Both the position numbers and the translations under genes were made by a program. From positions 1 through 64,000 of the forward strand of contig CACAYM010000002.1 in the NCBI GenBank assembly GCA_902536765.1: DNA of 64,000 bases. Reading direction: 5' to 3'. Below are positions 9,256 through 17,574 of this stretch, piece after piece. Source of the stretch: an uncultured Pelagibacteraceae bacterium. Lineage in GTDB: Bacteria; Pseudomonadota; Alphaproteobacteria; Pelagibacterales; Pelagibacteraceae. Position 1 is the first letter of the stretch. The number at the start of each line of letters is the position of its first letter. The notes under the pieces were generated by a model. That model had not been told where the DNA came from. It saw only the letters and a program-made list of their open reading frames with translations, and made no database searches.

Positions 9256-9984
9256 ATGAGAATTTTAATTCTCCAACATATCAAAATAGAGGATCCTGGT
9301 TTTATAAAAGACTTAATGATTAAGGATGGAGCTAATTTAACAACAATTGAGTTAGATGAGGGTGAAAAAATTCCAAATGATCTTACAAAATTTAATGCCA
9401 TGTTTTGTATGGGAGGACCAATGGATACCTGGATGGAGAAGGATTATCCCTGGTTAGTTGAGGAAAAAAAAAGAATAAAAGAATACGTTGTTGATTTAAA
9501 AAAACCTTATTTAGGTTTTTGTCTTGGGTGTCAGCTATTAGGCGAGGTAGTTGGAGGAAAAGTAGTAAAATCTAATAATCCTGAAATAGGAATGTTGAAT
9601 ATCGATTTTTCTAAAAATAAAGATACAGATCCTTTATTTTCCAAATTTCCAAATCAAATTACATCGTTGCAATGGCATTCATATGAGGTTCAAGGCTTAG
9701 AAGATAATAAAAACGTAACTTTATTGGCATCGTCACCTGAAACTAAATATCAGATATTCAAATACCAAAATCATGCATATGGCATTCAATTTCATATAGA
9801 AGTTAAAGATACAACGGTTAATGAATGGGGCTGTGTACCAGAATATAAATCTGCTCTAGAAAAACAATTGGGAGCCAATGCATTAGAAAAATTTGATAAT
9901 GATGCAAAAGCAAATATGAAAGATATGAATAATTACTCTAATATTTTGTATTCAAAATTTAAGAGTGATATTCTTAAAATATAA
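9256..9984 (+). CDS. Class I glutamine amidotransferase-like protein
   Basis: 242-residue cytoplasmic protein of the triad GATase1 family. The nucleophile elbow is GFCLGCQLL (Cys89), with His180 and Glu182 in GIQFHIEV. Stand-alone members include GMP-synthase-like amidotransferases and gamma-glutamyl hydrolases, and no synthase domain is fused or adjacent here. It either hydrolyses glutamine or gamma-glutamyl compounds or has an unknown substrate. It lies 16 bp after the outer-membrane gene and 11 bp before an AhpD-like gene with a good ribosome-binding site (AGGAGG). Confidence 0.85.
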   Translation: MRILILQHIKIEDPGFIKDLMIKDGANLTTIELDEGEKIPNDLTKFNAMFCMGGPMDTWMEKDYPWLVEEKKRIKEYVVDLKKPYLGFCLGCQLLGEVVGGKVVKSNNPEIGMLNIDFSKNKDTDPLFSKFPNQITSLQWHSYEVQGLEDNKNVTLLASSPETKYQIFKYQNHAYGIQFHIEVKDTTVNEWGCVPEYKSALEKQLGANALEKFDNDAKANMKDMNNYSNILYSKFKSDILKI

Positions 9985-9995
9985 AAGGAGGATAT

Positions 9996-10388
9996 ATGTC
10001 AGTATTTAAACTTATCAACGAAACAAAAGCTAAGGGAAAAGTAAAAAAGGTATTCAATGATATAAAAAAAACGAGAAATATAAAAAAAATTCCAAATTTT
10101 TGGAAAGCAATAGCCAACAACCCCGAAACTTTGGAAAGAACTTGGAATAATTTGAAACAAATTATGAGTAAGGGTGCACTCGATCCAATTACCAAAGAGT
10201 TAATTTATGTTGCAGTTTCAATTACAAATAGTTGTGAATATTGTATTCGATCTCATACTGCTGCAGCTAAAAAAAAGGGTGCATCAGATCAAATGATTAA
10301 AGAAATGATTGATGTTGTTGGTATAGCAAATCAAAATAATAAGTTAGTAGAGTCTTATCAAGTAGAAGTCGATCAGATTTATAAGTAG
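9996..10388 (+). CDS. Carboxymuconolactone decarboxylase / AhpD-like alkylhydroperoxidase
   Basis: 130-residue all-alpha protein with the AhpD catalytic motif C80-x2-C83-x3-H87 (CEYCIRSH) preceded by a conserved Glu around residue 68. The family uses this CxxC as a thiol relay in peroxide reduction. A strong AGGAGG site precedes the ATG. It is adjacent to and collinear with the amidotransferase gene and convergent with the monooxygenase-like gene. The exact substrate is unknown. Confidence 0.85.
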   Translation: MSVFKLINETKAKGKVKKVFNDIKKTRNIKKIPNFWKAIANNPETLERTWNNLKQIMSKGALDPITKELIYVAVSITNSCEYCIRSHTAAAKKKGASDQMIKEMIDVVGIANQNNKLVESYQVEVDQIYK

Positions 10389-10390
10389 AT

Positions 10391-10693
10391 TTAGATAACT
10401 ACTTCAAAGCCTTCAAAGTTTGGTGCTCCTATATAAAGATCTTTATGCTGTCCAGCGTTTTTATGAGCAAGCCTAAAAGCTTCTGACTTTGTCCAATCAA
10501 TAAACGCCTCCTTAGAGGCCCAAATACTATGCGACGCATACAAAATATGATCTTCACTTTCATTTCCTTTAACTAAATGAAACTCTTTAAACCCATTTAC
10601 TCCTTGTAAATGTGTATCTCTATTTTTCCAAACATCTTCAAATTCTTTCTCTTTTCCTTTTACAATTTTGAATCTGTTCATTGCTATAAACAT
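10391..10693 (-). CDS. Antibiotic-biosynthesis-monooxygenase-domain protein (heme oxygenase-like fold)
   Basis: 100-residue single-domain dimeric alpha/beta-barrel protein. The start MFIAMNRFKIVKGKEKEFE and the later FKEFHLVKG segment are typical of the ABM family that includes IsdG/HmoB heme-degrading enzymes. The family pattern supports a small-molecule oxygenase or a binding role, but heme degradation is not proven here. It sits 5 bp downstream of the SDR gene, so the two form a minus-strand operon. Confidence 0.75.
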   Translation of the reverse strand: MFIAMNRFKIVKGKEKEFEDVWKNRDTHLQGVNGFKEFHLVKGNESEDHILYASHSIWASKEAFIDWTKSEAFRLAHKNAGQHKDLYIGAPNFEGFEVVI

Positions 10694-10698
10694 AAAAT

Positions 10699-11409
10699 TT
10701 AAGATAGTGTTGATCTTCCTCCATCAACACCAATAACTTGACCTGTTACCCAAGAACTTTCATCAGTTATTAAAAATTTTGCAAGTGATGCACTATCAGC
10801 ACCCTCACCAACTCTTTTAAGCGGGTGAGCTTTTGCAATACCTTCTGCAAGTACAGCATTTTTTAACATTGGTTCAGCAATTTTTGATTTAGACAAGCTC
10901 GGTGCAATGCAATTTACTCTTACATTAGGCGCAAGTTCAGAAGCCAAGCTTACAGTTAATCCCTCAACAGCAGCCTTGGCAGAAGCTATTATTCCATGAT
11001 TACTAAAACCTCTTCTAACTGCAACAGTTGAAAATAAAACTACTGATCCTTTACTTTTTTTTAAAACGTCTTGGTATCCTCTAATTACTTCTAATGCTGA
11101 ATAACAATTTAATTTCATACATTGATTAAATTCGTCTTCTTTAATCATTCTTAGTGGTTTTAAAACTATTGAACCAACACAATATGCAATACCTTTTACA
11201 TCTGGAACCTCTGCTTTAACTTTATCGACAAATCCATTTTCAAGAACATCAGCAACAGTAAAAGTACAACCTAATTCTTCTGAAAGTTTTTTACCCTCAC
11301 TTTCATTTCTTGCAACTAAATGAACTTCTTTTCCAGACTCTTTAAGTTGCCTCGATAAACTTGAACCGATCGAACCTGTCGCACCAAAAATTAAATATTT
11401 TTCTGACAT
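10699..11409 (-). CDS. Atypical short-chain dehydrogenase/reductase without the catalytic tyrosine
   Basis: 236-residue Rossmann protein with the nucleotide-binding motif GATGSIG at 9-15 and the SDR core. The usual YxxxK active site reads IASAK, so the catalytic Tyr position is Ile while the Lys remains. The downstream segment VRVNCIAPS and a C-terminal VTGQVIGVDGG are intact. Such Tyr-less SDRs are known as a subfamily, with uncertain activity. The gene starts only 28 bp from the divergent photolyase gene. Confidence 0.85.
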   Translation of the reverse strand: MSEKYLIFGATGSIGSSLSRQLKESGKEVHLVARNESEGKKLSEELGCTFTVADVLENGFVDKVKAEVPDVKGIAYCVGSIVLKPLRMIKEDEFNQCMKLNCYSALEVIRGYQDVLKKSKGSVVLFSTVAVRRGFSNHGIIASAKAAVEGLTVSLASELAPNVRVNCIAPSLSKSKIAEPMLKNAVLAEGIAKAHPLKRVGEGADSASLAKFLITDESSWVTGQVIGVDGGRSTLS

Positions 11410-11437
11410 ATATTTTTTTTAAAGCTATATTAGCTTT

Positions 11438-12934
11438 ATGAAGTTATTTTTTATACTTGGAAATCAACTATTTCCACCAAAATATCTAGACCGCTTCAAA
11501 AATGATCACCTGTTTTTTATGTCAGAAGACTATGAATTATGCACATATGAAAAGCATCACAAGTTAAAGATACTACTATTTTTGTCAGCTATGAGATCTC
11601 ATGCAGATCATTTAAAAAAAAATAAATTTAAAGTTGAATATACAAAGATCGATTCAGTAGATTTTAAAACAGATTATTTAGAAAAAGTTAAGAAAGTTAT
11701 TAAATCAAAAAAAATTAAGGAGATCACAACATTTGAAATTGAAGACAAATTCTTTGAAAAAAAAGTACAAAATTTTGTTAAAAAAAATGATTTGGTTTGG
11801 CACCAAATAAAATCCCCAATGTTTTTAAATACAAGAGAAGAATTTAATAACTATCTTTCAAAAAACAAACGGCCATTCATGGCAACTTTTTATAAAGGCA
11901 CAAGACAAAAACTGAACATTCTTATGAAGAAAGATGGAACACCAGAGGGTGGTAAATGGAGTTTTGATGAAGATAATAGAAAAAAACTTCCAAAAAATAC
12001 AAAAATACCAAAATTTCCAAATATAACTGAAACAAAACACACAAAAAATTTAAAACCGATAATTGATAAATTGTTTAAAAATCACCCAGGTATTACAAAA
12101 AATTTTTGGTTTGCAACTGAATACAATGAGGTTGTGAAACTTTTAAGTTTTTTTCTTAAAGAAAAATCAAATTTATTCGGTGATTACGAGGATGCAGTTG
12201 ATCAAAGTAATAATATTTTATTTCATAGTGCTTTAAGTCCTTATATTAATTTAGGACTTATAACACCTGAGTTTATTATTTCTAAAACTTTAGAGTTCCA
12301 TAAAAAAAATAAAATTAGACTTAATTCTTTAGAGGGTTATGTAAGACAAGTTATTGGTTGGCGAGAATTTATGCGAGGAATTTATCAAAAGTATAGTAAT
12401 GAAATGGAAACAAGAAATTTTTTTAAACAGAATAGAAAAATGAAAGTTTCATGGTATGAAGGAACAACTGGTCTACCACCTTTGGATTATGCAATTAAAA
12501 ATGCATTAAATCATGGATGGTCCCATCATATTGAAAGATTAATGATACTCTCAAATATTATGAACTTGTGTGAGATAAAACCTAAAATTGTTTACAAGTG
12601 GTTTATGGAAATGTTTGTAGATTCATCTGACTGGGTAATGGTGCCAAATGTTTACGGTATGGGTTTATTCAGCGATGGGGGAATTTTTGCAACCAAACCT
12701 TATATATGCGGATCAAGTTATTTTATGAAAATGATGGATTTTAAAAAAGGCGAATGGTGCAATACCATGGATGGTTTATACTGGAGATTTATAAATAGAA
12801 ATAGATCTTTCTTTTTAAAAAATCCAAGACTTTCAATGATGGTAAGAATTTTTGATAAAATGAAACCAGAAAGAAAAAAATTAATATTGTCAGAAGCTGA
12901 AAAATTTATAAATAAGAATACATATGGCAATTAA
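11438..12934 (+). CDS. Cryptochrome/photolyase family protein, FeS-BCP type
   Basis: 498 residues. An N-terminal DPRP alpha/beta domain (MKLFFILGNQLFP) is followed by the helical FAD-binding domain with GYVRQVIGWREFMRG near 300-314, HHIERLMIL and DWVMVPNVYGMGLFSDGG. This is the deoxyribodipyrimidine photolyase-related (FeS-BCP/PhrB) family that repairs UV lesions or senses blue light. In the cluster-binding region only C378, C424 and C441 are present, and the paired-cysteine motif remembered from PhrB appears replaced by FKKGEWC, so a full [4Fe-4S] site is doubtful. It overlaps the next gene by 11 bp. Confidence 0.88.
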   Translation: MKLFFILGNQLFPPKYLDRFKNDHLFFMSEDYELCTYEKHHKLKILLFLSAMRSHADHLKKNKFKVEYTKIDSVDFKTDYLEKVKKVIKSKKIKEITTFEIEDKFFEKKVQNFVKKNDLVWHQIKSPMFLNTREEFNNYLSKNKRPFMATFYKGTRQKLNILMKKDGTPEGGKWSFDEDNRKKLPKNTKIPKFPNITETKHTKNLKPIIDKLFKNHPGITKNFWFATEYNEVVKLLSFFLKEKSNLFGDYEDAVDQSNNILFHSALSPYINLGLITPEFIISKTLEFHKKNKIRLNSLEGYVRQVIGWREFMRGIYQKYSNEMETRNFFKQNRKMKVSWYEGTTGLPPLDYAIKNALNHGWSHHIERLMILSNIMNLCEIKPKIVYKWFMEMFVDSSDWVMVPNVYGMGLFSDGGIFATKPYICGSSYFMKMMDFKKGEWCNTMDGLYWRFINRNRSFFLKNPRLSMMVRIFDKMKPERKKLILSEAEKFINKNTYGN

Positions 12935-13274
12935 AGTATTTTTTAATGATTCATGTAATGTTTGTAGATTGGAGATAAACCATTACAAAAAAATTGCAGA
13001 CAGCAATCTTGAGTGGATTGATATAACAAATAATGATGAAGCATTAAAATTAACATCTAAATCTCAAGCAGAATTATTAAGAAGACTTCATGTAATTGAA
13101 GATGGTAAGGTGATAGGGGGTGCAAAAGCATTTATTATAATTTGGTCAAAAATCCCAAAATACAATTTTCTTGCAAAAATATTTTCCTTTAAGCCTTTGT
13201 ATATTTTATTTCACTACGGCTATGAAATAGTTGCATATTTTTTATTTTTGAAAAATAAAAATCAACTAAAATGA
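12924..13274 (+). CDS. DCC-family (DUF393) thiol-disulfide oxidoreductase-like protein
   Basis: 116 residues with the DxxCxxC motif at the N terminus ([13 protein letters not shown], Cys11 and Cys14), the hallmark of the DCC/DUF393 thioredoxin-like family, and a hydrophobic C-terminal segment (IVAYFLFL). It overlaps the photolyase gene by 11 bp and the following DUF2256 gene by 4 bp (ATGA), so the three are one translational unit. The function is unknown; a redox role for the photolyase partner is only a guess. Confidence 0.82.
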   Translation: MAIKVFFNDSCNVCRLEINHYKKIADSNLEWIDITNNDEALKLTSKSQAELLRRLHVIEDGKVIGGAKAFIIIWSKIPKYNFLAKIFSFKPLYILFHYGYEIVAYFLFLKNKNQLK

Positions 13275-13396
13275 AAAAACAAAATCTGCCCTCTAAAATT
13301 TGTCCAGTTTGTAAAAGGCCTTTTGTTTGGAGAAAAAAGTGGAGGCTGAACTGGGACCGAGTAAAGTATTGCTCTAAAAGATGTTCTTCTAAATAA
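13271..13396 (+). CDS. DUF2256 zinc-ribbon-like micro-protein
   Basis: 41-residue protein. It begins [18 protein letters not shown] and has CPVC (11-14), WRKKW and YCSKRC, giving four cysteines in two CxxC-like knuckles, the complete DUF2256 pattern. The ATG lies inside the ATGA overlap with the DCC gene. DUF2256 genes are often found beside photolyase-related genes, as here. Its last bases overlap the end of the convergent photolyase gene. The function is unknown; metal binding is inferred from the cysteines. Confidence 0.85.
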   Translation: MKKQNLPSKICPVCKRPFVWRKKWRLNWDRVKYCSKRCSSK

Positions 13397-14531
13397 ATTC
13401 TTGTACTATTTTTGGTATATAACTCTTAAAATTAAAAAAACCTTTGTTACAATATTTCCATGAATACTGATCTATTTTTCTATATAAAAAATTAATATTT
13501 TTTAAATTATTATTGTTTACGTAATCTAGATTCTCACCTATCGAGGGGTATAAGGCCAATAAATTTTCTTCCATTCTTTTTAAATCTTGAATATTGATAA
13601 TTTCGCAATTTAAGGATTTATTCTTTAAATTTTTGATTTGATCTTCAATTAGAGATTTCTTAAAAGTTAAAACCTTTTCATCAAGCTTTATTTGTCTTGT
13701 TTGATTTTCATTATATATAAAATAAATATTCTTAAAAGATTGATTTTTGAAATCTGTTTGATCAAATGAAAGATTGTTTTCAAATATTAATAAACTTTGA
13801 TCATTTGATAAATTTGTGTTTAAAAAGTTATTATTTACAATCGAATAATTCCTATCATCCATAATTGGAACAGGATTTTCATTTAACTTTATGTTGCTAA
13901 ATCTATTATTGGTAAATTTTTTAATATTCCATTCAGATGCAACATAATTTTTACCTTTAGTTTGAATGCCAGCTACCCATCTCCAACCCAAGGTATTTGA
14001 AGCACTATCGCCATCAAAAAGATATTTCATGAAAAACTCGGCACCTAACTGCCAAGGTAATCCGAGAGTAAAAATCCAAATACTGGCGAACCACATCCTT
14101 GAATGATTGTGCAGATAATTATAATTTTTTAATTCATTCACCCAGGAGTTAAAACATTCAATGCTTGTTTTACCCTCGATTGCATCCAAGTAATCTTTGT
14201 TATATTCGTATTCTTGCTTAAGTTTATTTAAATCTATCATGTAATCCATCCAAACATTGGGTCTAAGCTCAAGCCATCCCTTCCAATAAACACGCCACAA
14301 AACTTCTTGAATAAATTTTTCAATTTTTGGCAATGAATATTTTTTTAAAGACAGTTTCATAACTTCTTGTTCAGTCAAAATACCATGAGTTATAAATGGT
14401 GATAGGCAAGAAATATTTGTTCTTTTATTTGGACCAAAATCAAAATTTCTAAGTTTTGAATATTCAACTAAGTTATTATCAATAAAATTTATTAATTTTT
14501 TTACGGCAAAATCTCTTCTAGGTTCAAACAT
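13389..14531 (-). CDS. Photolyase/cryptochrome-like protein with FAD domain first (domain-permuted)
   Basis: 380 residues. The helical FAD-binding domain is N-terminal: [16 protein letters not shown] near 40-55, [34 protein letters not shown], and [19 protein letters not shown]. The C-terminal 160 residues look alpha/beta ([22 protein letters not shown]) and end [13 protein letters not shown]. Thus the order of antenna-type and FAD domains appears reversed relative to classical photolyases. The family probably binds FAD; lesion specificity is unknown. Its 3' end overlaps the DUF2256 gene tail to tail. Confidence 0.82.
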   Translation of the reverse strand: MFEPRRDFAVKKLINFIDNNLVEYSKLRNFDFGPNKRTNISCLSPFITHGILTEQEVMKLSLKKYSLPKIEKFIQEVLWRVYWKGWLELRPNVWMDYMIDLNKLKQEYEYNKDYLDAIEGKTSIECFNSWVNELKNYNYLHNHSRMWFASIWIFTLGLPWQLGAEFFMKYLFDGDSASNTLGWRWVAGIQTKGKNYVASEWNIKKFTNNRFSNIKLNENPVPIMDDRNYSIVNNNFLNTNLSNDQSLLIFENNLSFDQTDFKNQSFKNIYFIYNENQTRQIKLDEKVLTFKKSLIEDQIKNLKNKSLNCEIINIQDLKRMEENLLALYPSIGENLDYVNNNNLKNINFLYRKIDQYSWKYCNKGFFNFKSYIPKIVQEFI

Positions 14532-14555
14532 TTAAAGTTGCACTTTTAGAAATTA

Positions 14556-14795
14556 TTAATTTCCTTTTTTTCTAGGATCTTTAAGATTTTGAAGTACCCC
14601 AGCCAACCCAGATAACTTTATACTAATATAAACTATATAGACTAATGTTAAACCAAGAGCCATTGTAGAGAAAAATACAAATATTGCAGTTAAGAATTTT
14701 TCAGTGAACCAGTTTTCTACATCAGAGTTAGATAAATATAATATATTCCAGAATGCTAAAAATATTAGTTCGTAGGTAATTATAACTTTGTACAT
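14556..14795 (-). CDS. Small two-helix membrane protein, unknown
   Basis: 79 residues with two hydrophobic segments (about 4-22 and 35-60) and a charged tail ending DPRKKGN. I do not recognise a family. It sits 1 bp downstream of the DUF2798 gene and 24 bp upstream of the photolyase gene on the same strand, so it is the distal member of a run of small genes. Confidence 0.6.
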   Translation of the reverse strand: MYKVIITYELIFLAFWNILYLSNSDVENWFTEKFLTAIFVFFSTMALGLTLVYIVYISIKLSGLAGVLQNLKDPRKKGN

Positions 14796-14796
14796 T

Positions 14797-15018
14797 TCAG
14801 TTGCTTATATTATCTACAAATTTTTTTGCAATAGGCCCTACAACTAATGAGACAATAATTGCTATAGGTAATCCAACAGACCATGCTTTTAAAAACCTTT
14901 TAAAATAGTCATTATCGTAACCTGTATTAATGAAAGTTATAATAAGTGTCATTAAAAGGCTCATGCCAAAACCCATTATTAAAATATAAACAAAATTTGA
15001 ATATTTTTTTGGAATCAT
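14797..15018 (-). CDS. DUF2798 two-helix membrane protein
   Basis: 73 residues with two transmembrane helices, and the MSLLMTLIITFIN and WSVGLPIAIIVSLVVGPIAKKFV segments typical of DUF2798. The family function is not known. Its start overlaps the SMR gene stop by four bases (ATGA), so these membrane genes are translationally coupled. Confidence 0.75.
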   Translation of the reverse strand: MIPKKYSNFVYILIMGFGMSLLMTLIITFINTGYDNDYFKRFLKAWSVGLPIAIIVSLVVGPIAKKFVDNISN

Positions 15019-15353
15019 GATGAAGTTTTGCCAAGTAAATTTACTATCAAAACACCTGATATAATTAATATCATTCCCAAAATTGTATATAAATCTGGCA
15101 TTTGATTAAATTTAATAATTCCAATAACAATTGTAGCTATAATACACAATCCTGCAAAAGAAGCATATGTAACACCAACTGGAATTGTTTTCATAACTAA
15201 AGATAAAGTATACATACAGCCAACAATTGTTACTGCAGTCATTAAACTCGGCACTAAAAGGGTAAAGCCTTGAGCACTTTTTGCAAACCCATTTGCAGCT
15301 GTTCCTAGTGCTACAGAAATAATAAGAATTATATAGGGTAAAACGTTACTCAT
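15015..15353 (-). CDS. Small multidrug resistance (EmrE/SugE)-family protein lacking the TM1 glutamate
   Basis: 112 residues with four transmembrane helices and clear SMR landmarks: QGFTLLVPS in the helix 1-2 loop, VTYASFAGL in helix 3 and LGMILIISGVLIVNLL in helix 4. The proton/substrate-coupling Glu of helix 1 (Glu14 in EmrE) is absent; the aligned stretch reads SVALGTAANG with about three extra residues, and the protein contains no Glu at all. The helix-3 Trp (EmrE Trp63) is Phe. It may be a non-canonical or non-transporting homolog. Confidence 0.8.
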   Translation of the reverse strand: MSNVLPYIILIISVALGTAANGFAKSAQGFTLLVPSLMTAVTIVGCMYTLSLVMKTIPVGVTYASFAGLCIIATIVIGIIKFNQMPDLYTILGMILIISGVLIVNLLGKTSS

Positions 15354-15360
15354 CAGAGAA

Positions 15361-15579
15361 CTATAAATGAAATATTAAAAAATAAAAATAGATTATCCAT
15401 AAGAAGCAAGCTGCCATAGTAACAAAAATAATAGTTACACCTGTCACTGTTTCATTTTTATATTTTTTATTAACCTGATTTCTCCATTTTTGTGGATATA
15501 AAGGAATTGTAAATGCGTAAATGATTAAAAAAATATCAAGAGCAGTAATTATTATACAAAGAAAAAGCAATTGATCCAT
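15361..15579 (-). CDS. Small two-helix membrane protein, unknown
   Basis: 72 residues, with hydrophobic helices at about 3-25 and 48-70 separated by a basic loop PQKWRNQVNKKYKNE. No family recognised. It lies 7 bp upstream of the SMR gene and 6 bp downstream of the TPR gene, in the same minus-strand array of small genes. Confidence 0.55.
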   Translation of the reverse strand: MDQLLFLCIIITALDIFLIIYAFTIPLYPQKWRNQVNKKYKNETVTGVTIIFVTMAACFLWIIYFYFLIFHL

Positions 15580-15585
15580 TTCTTA

Positions 15586-16137
15586 TCATATACTTTCTTT
15601 TTTTATCATATCTTTTAATCTTTCAATCATCATTAAAGGTGTTTCCATTGCAGGATATACTTTATGAGCCTCTATATAACTATCAATAGCTTTTTGATAA
15701 TTTTTCATAGCGGTTTGAACAAGCCCTTGTCCAGATAAAGCACCAAAATGCCTCTTTTCTAATTTCAAAACCATGTCAATATCATTTTGTGACAACTCAA
15801 AATTCCCCATTAGATAAAGAACTGTAGCTCTTTTATTCCAAGCTTCAGCCCAATTAGGATCCAGTTCAATAGCTTTTGAAAAAACATTATGTGCACTAGT
15901 TAATTGATTTTGTGCCATATACTCGGATCCTTTTGCCAAAAGATTTGTTAAACTTTCTTCTGAGGGATGTGTTGTCCATAATTTCCAGATTTTTCCTTCG
16001 ATTTTCCTTGCAGACATTGGATTACTTGTTTTTTTCAATTTTTCAAATAACTCATCTAGTTCTGCAGCAGACTCATTTTTAGCGAAAGTTCCAGAAGAAA
16101 ATAAAAATATAAAAAATATTAAAAATACTTTTTTCAC
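15586..16137 (-). CDS. Periplasmic TPR-repeat protein
   Basis: 183 residues with a signal peptide ending around residue 19 (FSSGTFA). Tetratricopeptide repeats follow: AHNVFSKAIELDPNWAEAWN, then LYLMGNFELSQNDIDMVLKL and YQKAIDSYIEAHKVYP. It is probably a periplasmic protein-protein interaction scaffold; the partners are unknown. The gene directly abuts the SnoaL-like gene (stop at 16138) with no gap, consistent with co-transcription. Confidence 0.8.
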   Translation of the reverse strand: MKKVFLIFFIFLFSSGTFAKNESAAELDELFEKLKKTSNPMSARKIEGKIWKLWTTHPSEESLTNLLAKGSEYMAQNQLTSAHNVFSKAIELDPNWAEAWNKRATVLYLMGNFELSQNDIDMVLKLEKRHFGALSGQGLVQTAMKNYQKAIDSYIEAHKVYPAMETPLMMIERLKDMIKKESI

Positions 16138-16458
16138 TTACTTCGACATAGGTGTGGCACCCGTCTCCAAGCTCACAATTTTACCATCTTTAAACTTATA
16201 GACAGCCATAACCGCTTCAACATTTCCATCATCAAAAGTAACTATTGCGTGATGTACTCCAATTTCATTGTTTTCATAGACTATTCTAGACTTATCTTGT
16301 TTAATATCACCACTCATTGCCCATTTAACAACATCAGATTTTCCTAAAGTATTTCCAGATTTATGCATGGTAAATTTAAAATCATCATGTAAAAGTTCAT
16401 TCATAGTTGCTTCATCTTTGTTTTTGATCGCATCGCTATAGCTTTGTAGTATCGACAT
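16138..16458 (-). CDS. SnoaL/NTF2-like protein
   Basis: 106 residues with the cone-shaped NTF2 fold pattern: an N-terminal helix (YSDAIKNKDEATMNELLHDDF), then strands with a central DGNVEAVMAVYKFKDGKIVSLE. The family includes isomerases and ligand-binding proteins, so no specific activity can be given. One of two SnoaL-like genes in this 4 kb run (the other at 17889). Confidence 0.75.
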   Translation of the reverse strand: MSILQSYSDAIKNKDEATMNELLHDDFKFTMHKSGNTLGKSDVVKWAMSGDIKQDKSRIVYENNEIGVHHAIVTFDDGNVEAVMAVYKFKDGKIVSLETGATPMSK

Positions 16459-16474
16459 TTTTATTCTCCTTTTT

Positions 16475-16897
16475 TTAATAGTTATATATTTTATCTGCTA
16501 GTCCATAACATAGAGCTGCACTAAGTGTAGTAAATATTAACGGAGCTATAATTCCTTCTCTCGATCTCTCTGGATTTTTAATCCCAGTTTTATCAATTAG
16601 AATAGAATAACAGTTTACAACGAATATGCATAAGTTTTGTAGAAAGACTAAATTAAAAAAAGAACCTGCTCCAACAACACCATTGTTCCTTATAAACATT
16701 ACGTATAAAGCCATTATTACCCAGCCTGTCATGAAAGCACCAACAAATCTGATCATAGTGAATGCACTATCATCTATTTCAAATTTGGTACAAAATTGTC
16801 TGGTTCTAAAAATTGTTTGGAATGCGTATATACCAATTCCCGCAAAGTGGATTACGTAAATTAGCAGGTAGTAAATATTGTTAAACTTCTCAATCAT
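16475..16897 (-). CDS. Four-helix membrane protein, unknown
   Basis: 140 residues with about four transmembrane helices, including IYYLLIYVIHFAGIGIYAF and VVNCYSILID, and a charged loop GIKNPERSREG. No family recognised. It lies between the SnoaL-like and DUF1330 genes with gaps of 1-16 bp, so it is part of the same transcription unit. Confidence 0.6.
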   Translation of the reverse strand: MIEKFNNIYYLLIYVIHFAGIGIYAFQTIFRTRQFCTKFEIDDSAFTMIRFVGAFMTGWVIMALYVMFIRNNGVVGAGSFFNLVFLQNLCIFVVNCYSILIDKTGIKNPERSREGIIAPLIFTTLSAALCYGLADKIYNY

Positions 16898-16898
16898 A

Positions 16899-17186
16899 TT
16901 AAACTCCTTTAATTATTATTAAATTACCTTCAGTGTTATTTAATCTTAAATTTTTAATTTTATTGTATTCATCCGAATTATACCATTCTAGAGCTTTTTC
17001 ATAGCTTGGAAACTTTATTATTACATTTCTTTTAAAATTCCATACACCTTCCAATGATTTGAACTCTCCAGCCCGAACAAGGTATTCACCACCAAAATTT
17101 TTAACAGTATCTGGAACCTTATCTGCATACTCTTTATATCCTTCTTTACTTTTCAAATCGATTTGAGCAATGACGTAACCAGACAT
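16899..17186 (-). CDS. DUF1330 family protein
   Basis: 95 residues. The pattern YKEYADKVPDTVKNFGGEYLVR followed by the EGVWNFKRNVIIKFPS and ALEWYNSDEY segments is characteristic of DUF1330, a dimeric ferredoxin-like alpha/beta fold. The enzyme function is unknown. It is separated from the upstream secreted-protein gene by 2 bp. Confidence 0.85.
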   Translation of the reverse strand: MSGYVIAQIDLKSKEGYKEYADKVPDTVKNFGGEYLVRAGEFKSLEGVWNFKRNVIIKFPSYEKALEWYNSDEYNKIKNLRLNNTEGNLIIIKGV

Positions 17187-17188
17187 TT

Positions 17189-17566
17189 TTAATATAAAGT
17201 CTGAACTACTTTTTCTACTCTTGCTTTACCATCTGGAATGGTTTTTTCTAAAAAAGCATGGCAACCATCAGTTAACTCTTTATTATATTTAGAACCATAA
17301 TGTTTATCTACAGCTTTATTAGTTCCCTCATCCCAATCTTTCTCTTTAATACCAATCTCTAAAGCATATGATTTCCATACTTTAACTGATGAAATAGACT
17401 TTTCTTTCATGCTGTACTCAAATGTCTCTCCTGAAGGTAAAAAGTAGTTAGCCATGTATATACCAACACAATCCCATGCTTTTTCCATATCTTTCTTGCT
17501 TAATTCTCCTGCATTAGCAGAATTAATAAAAATGATGCTAAATAAAACTAAAAATAATTTTTTCAT
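17189..17566 (-). CDS. Small periplasmic protein, unknown
   Basis: 125 residues with a clear Sec signal peptide (FLVLFSIIFINSANA, cleavage after about residue 19). The mature part has two cysteines (WDCVG near 33 and DGCHAF near 102) that could form a disulfide. No family recognised. It is embedded in the minus-strand run of small genes. Confidence 0.65.
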   Translation of the reverse strand: MKKLFLVLFSIIFINSANAGELSKKDMEKAWDCVGIYMANYFLPSGETFEYSMKEKSISSVKVWKSYALEIGIKEKDWDEGTNKAVDKHYGSKYNKELTDGCHAFLEKTIPDGKARVEKVVQTLY

Positions 17567-17574
17567 ATTTAAAC

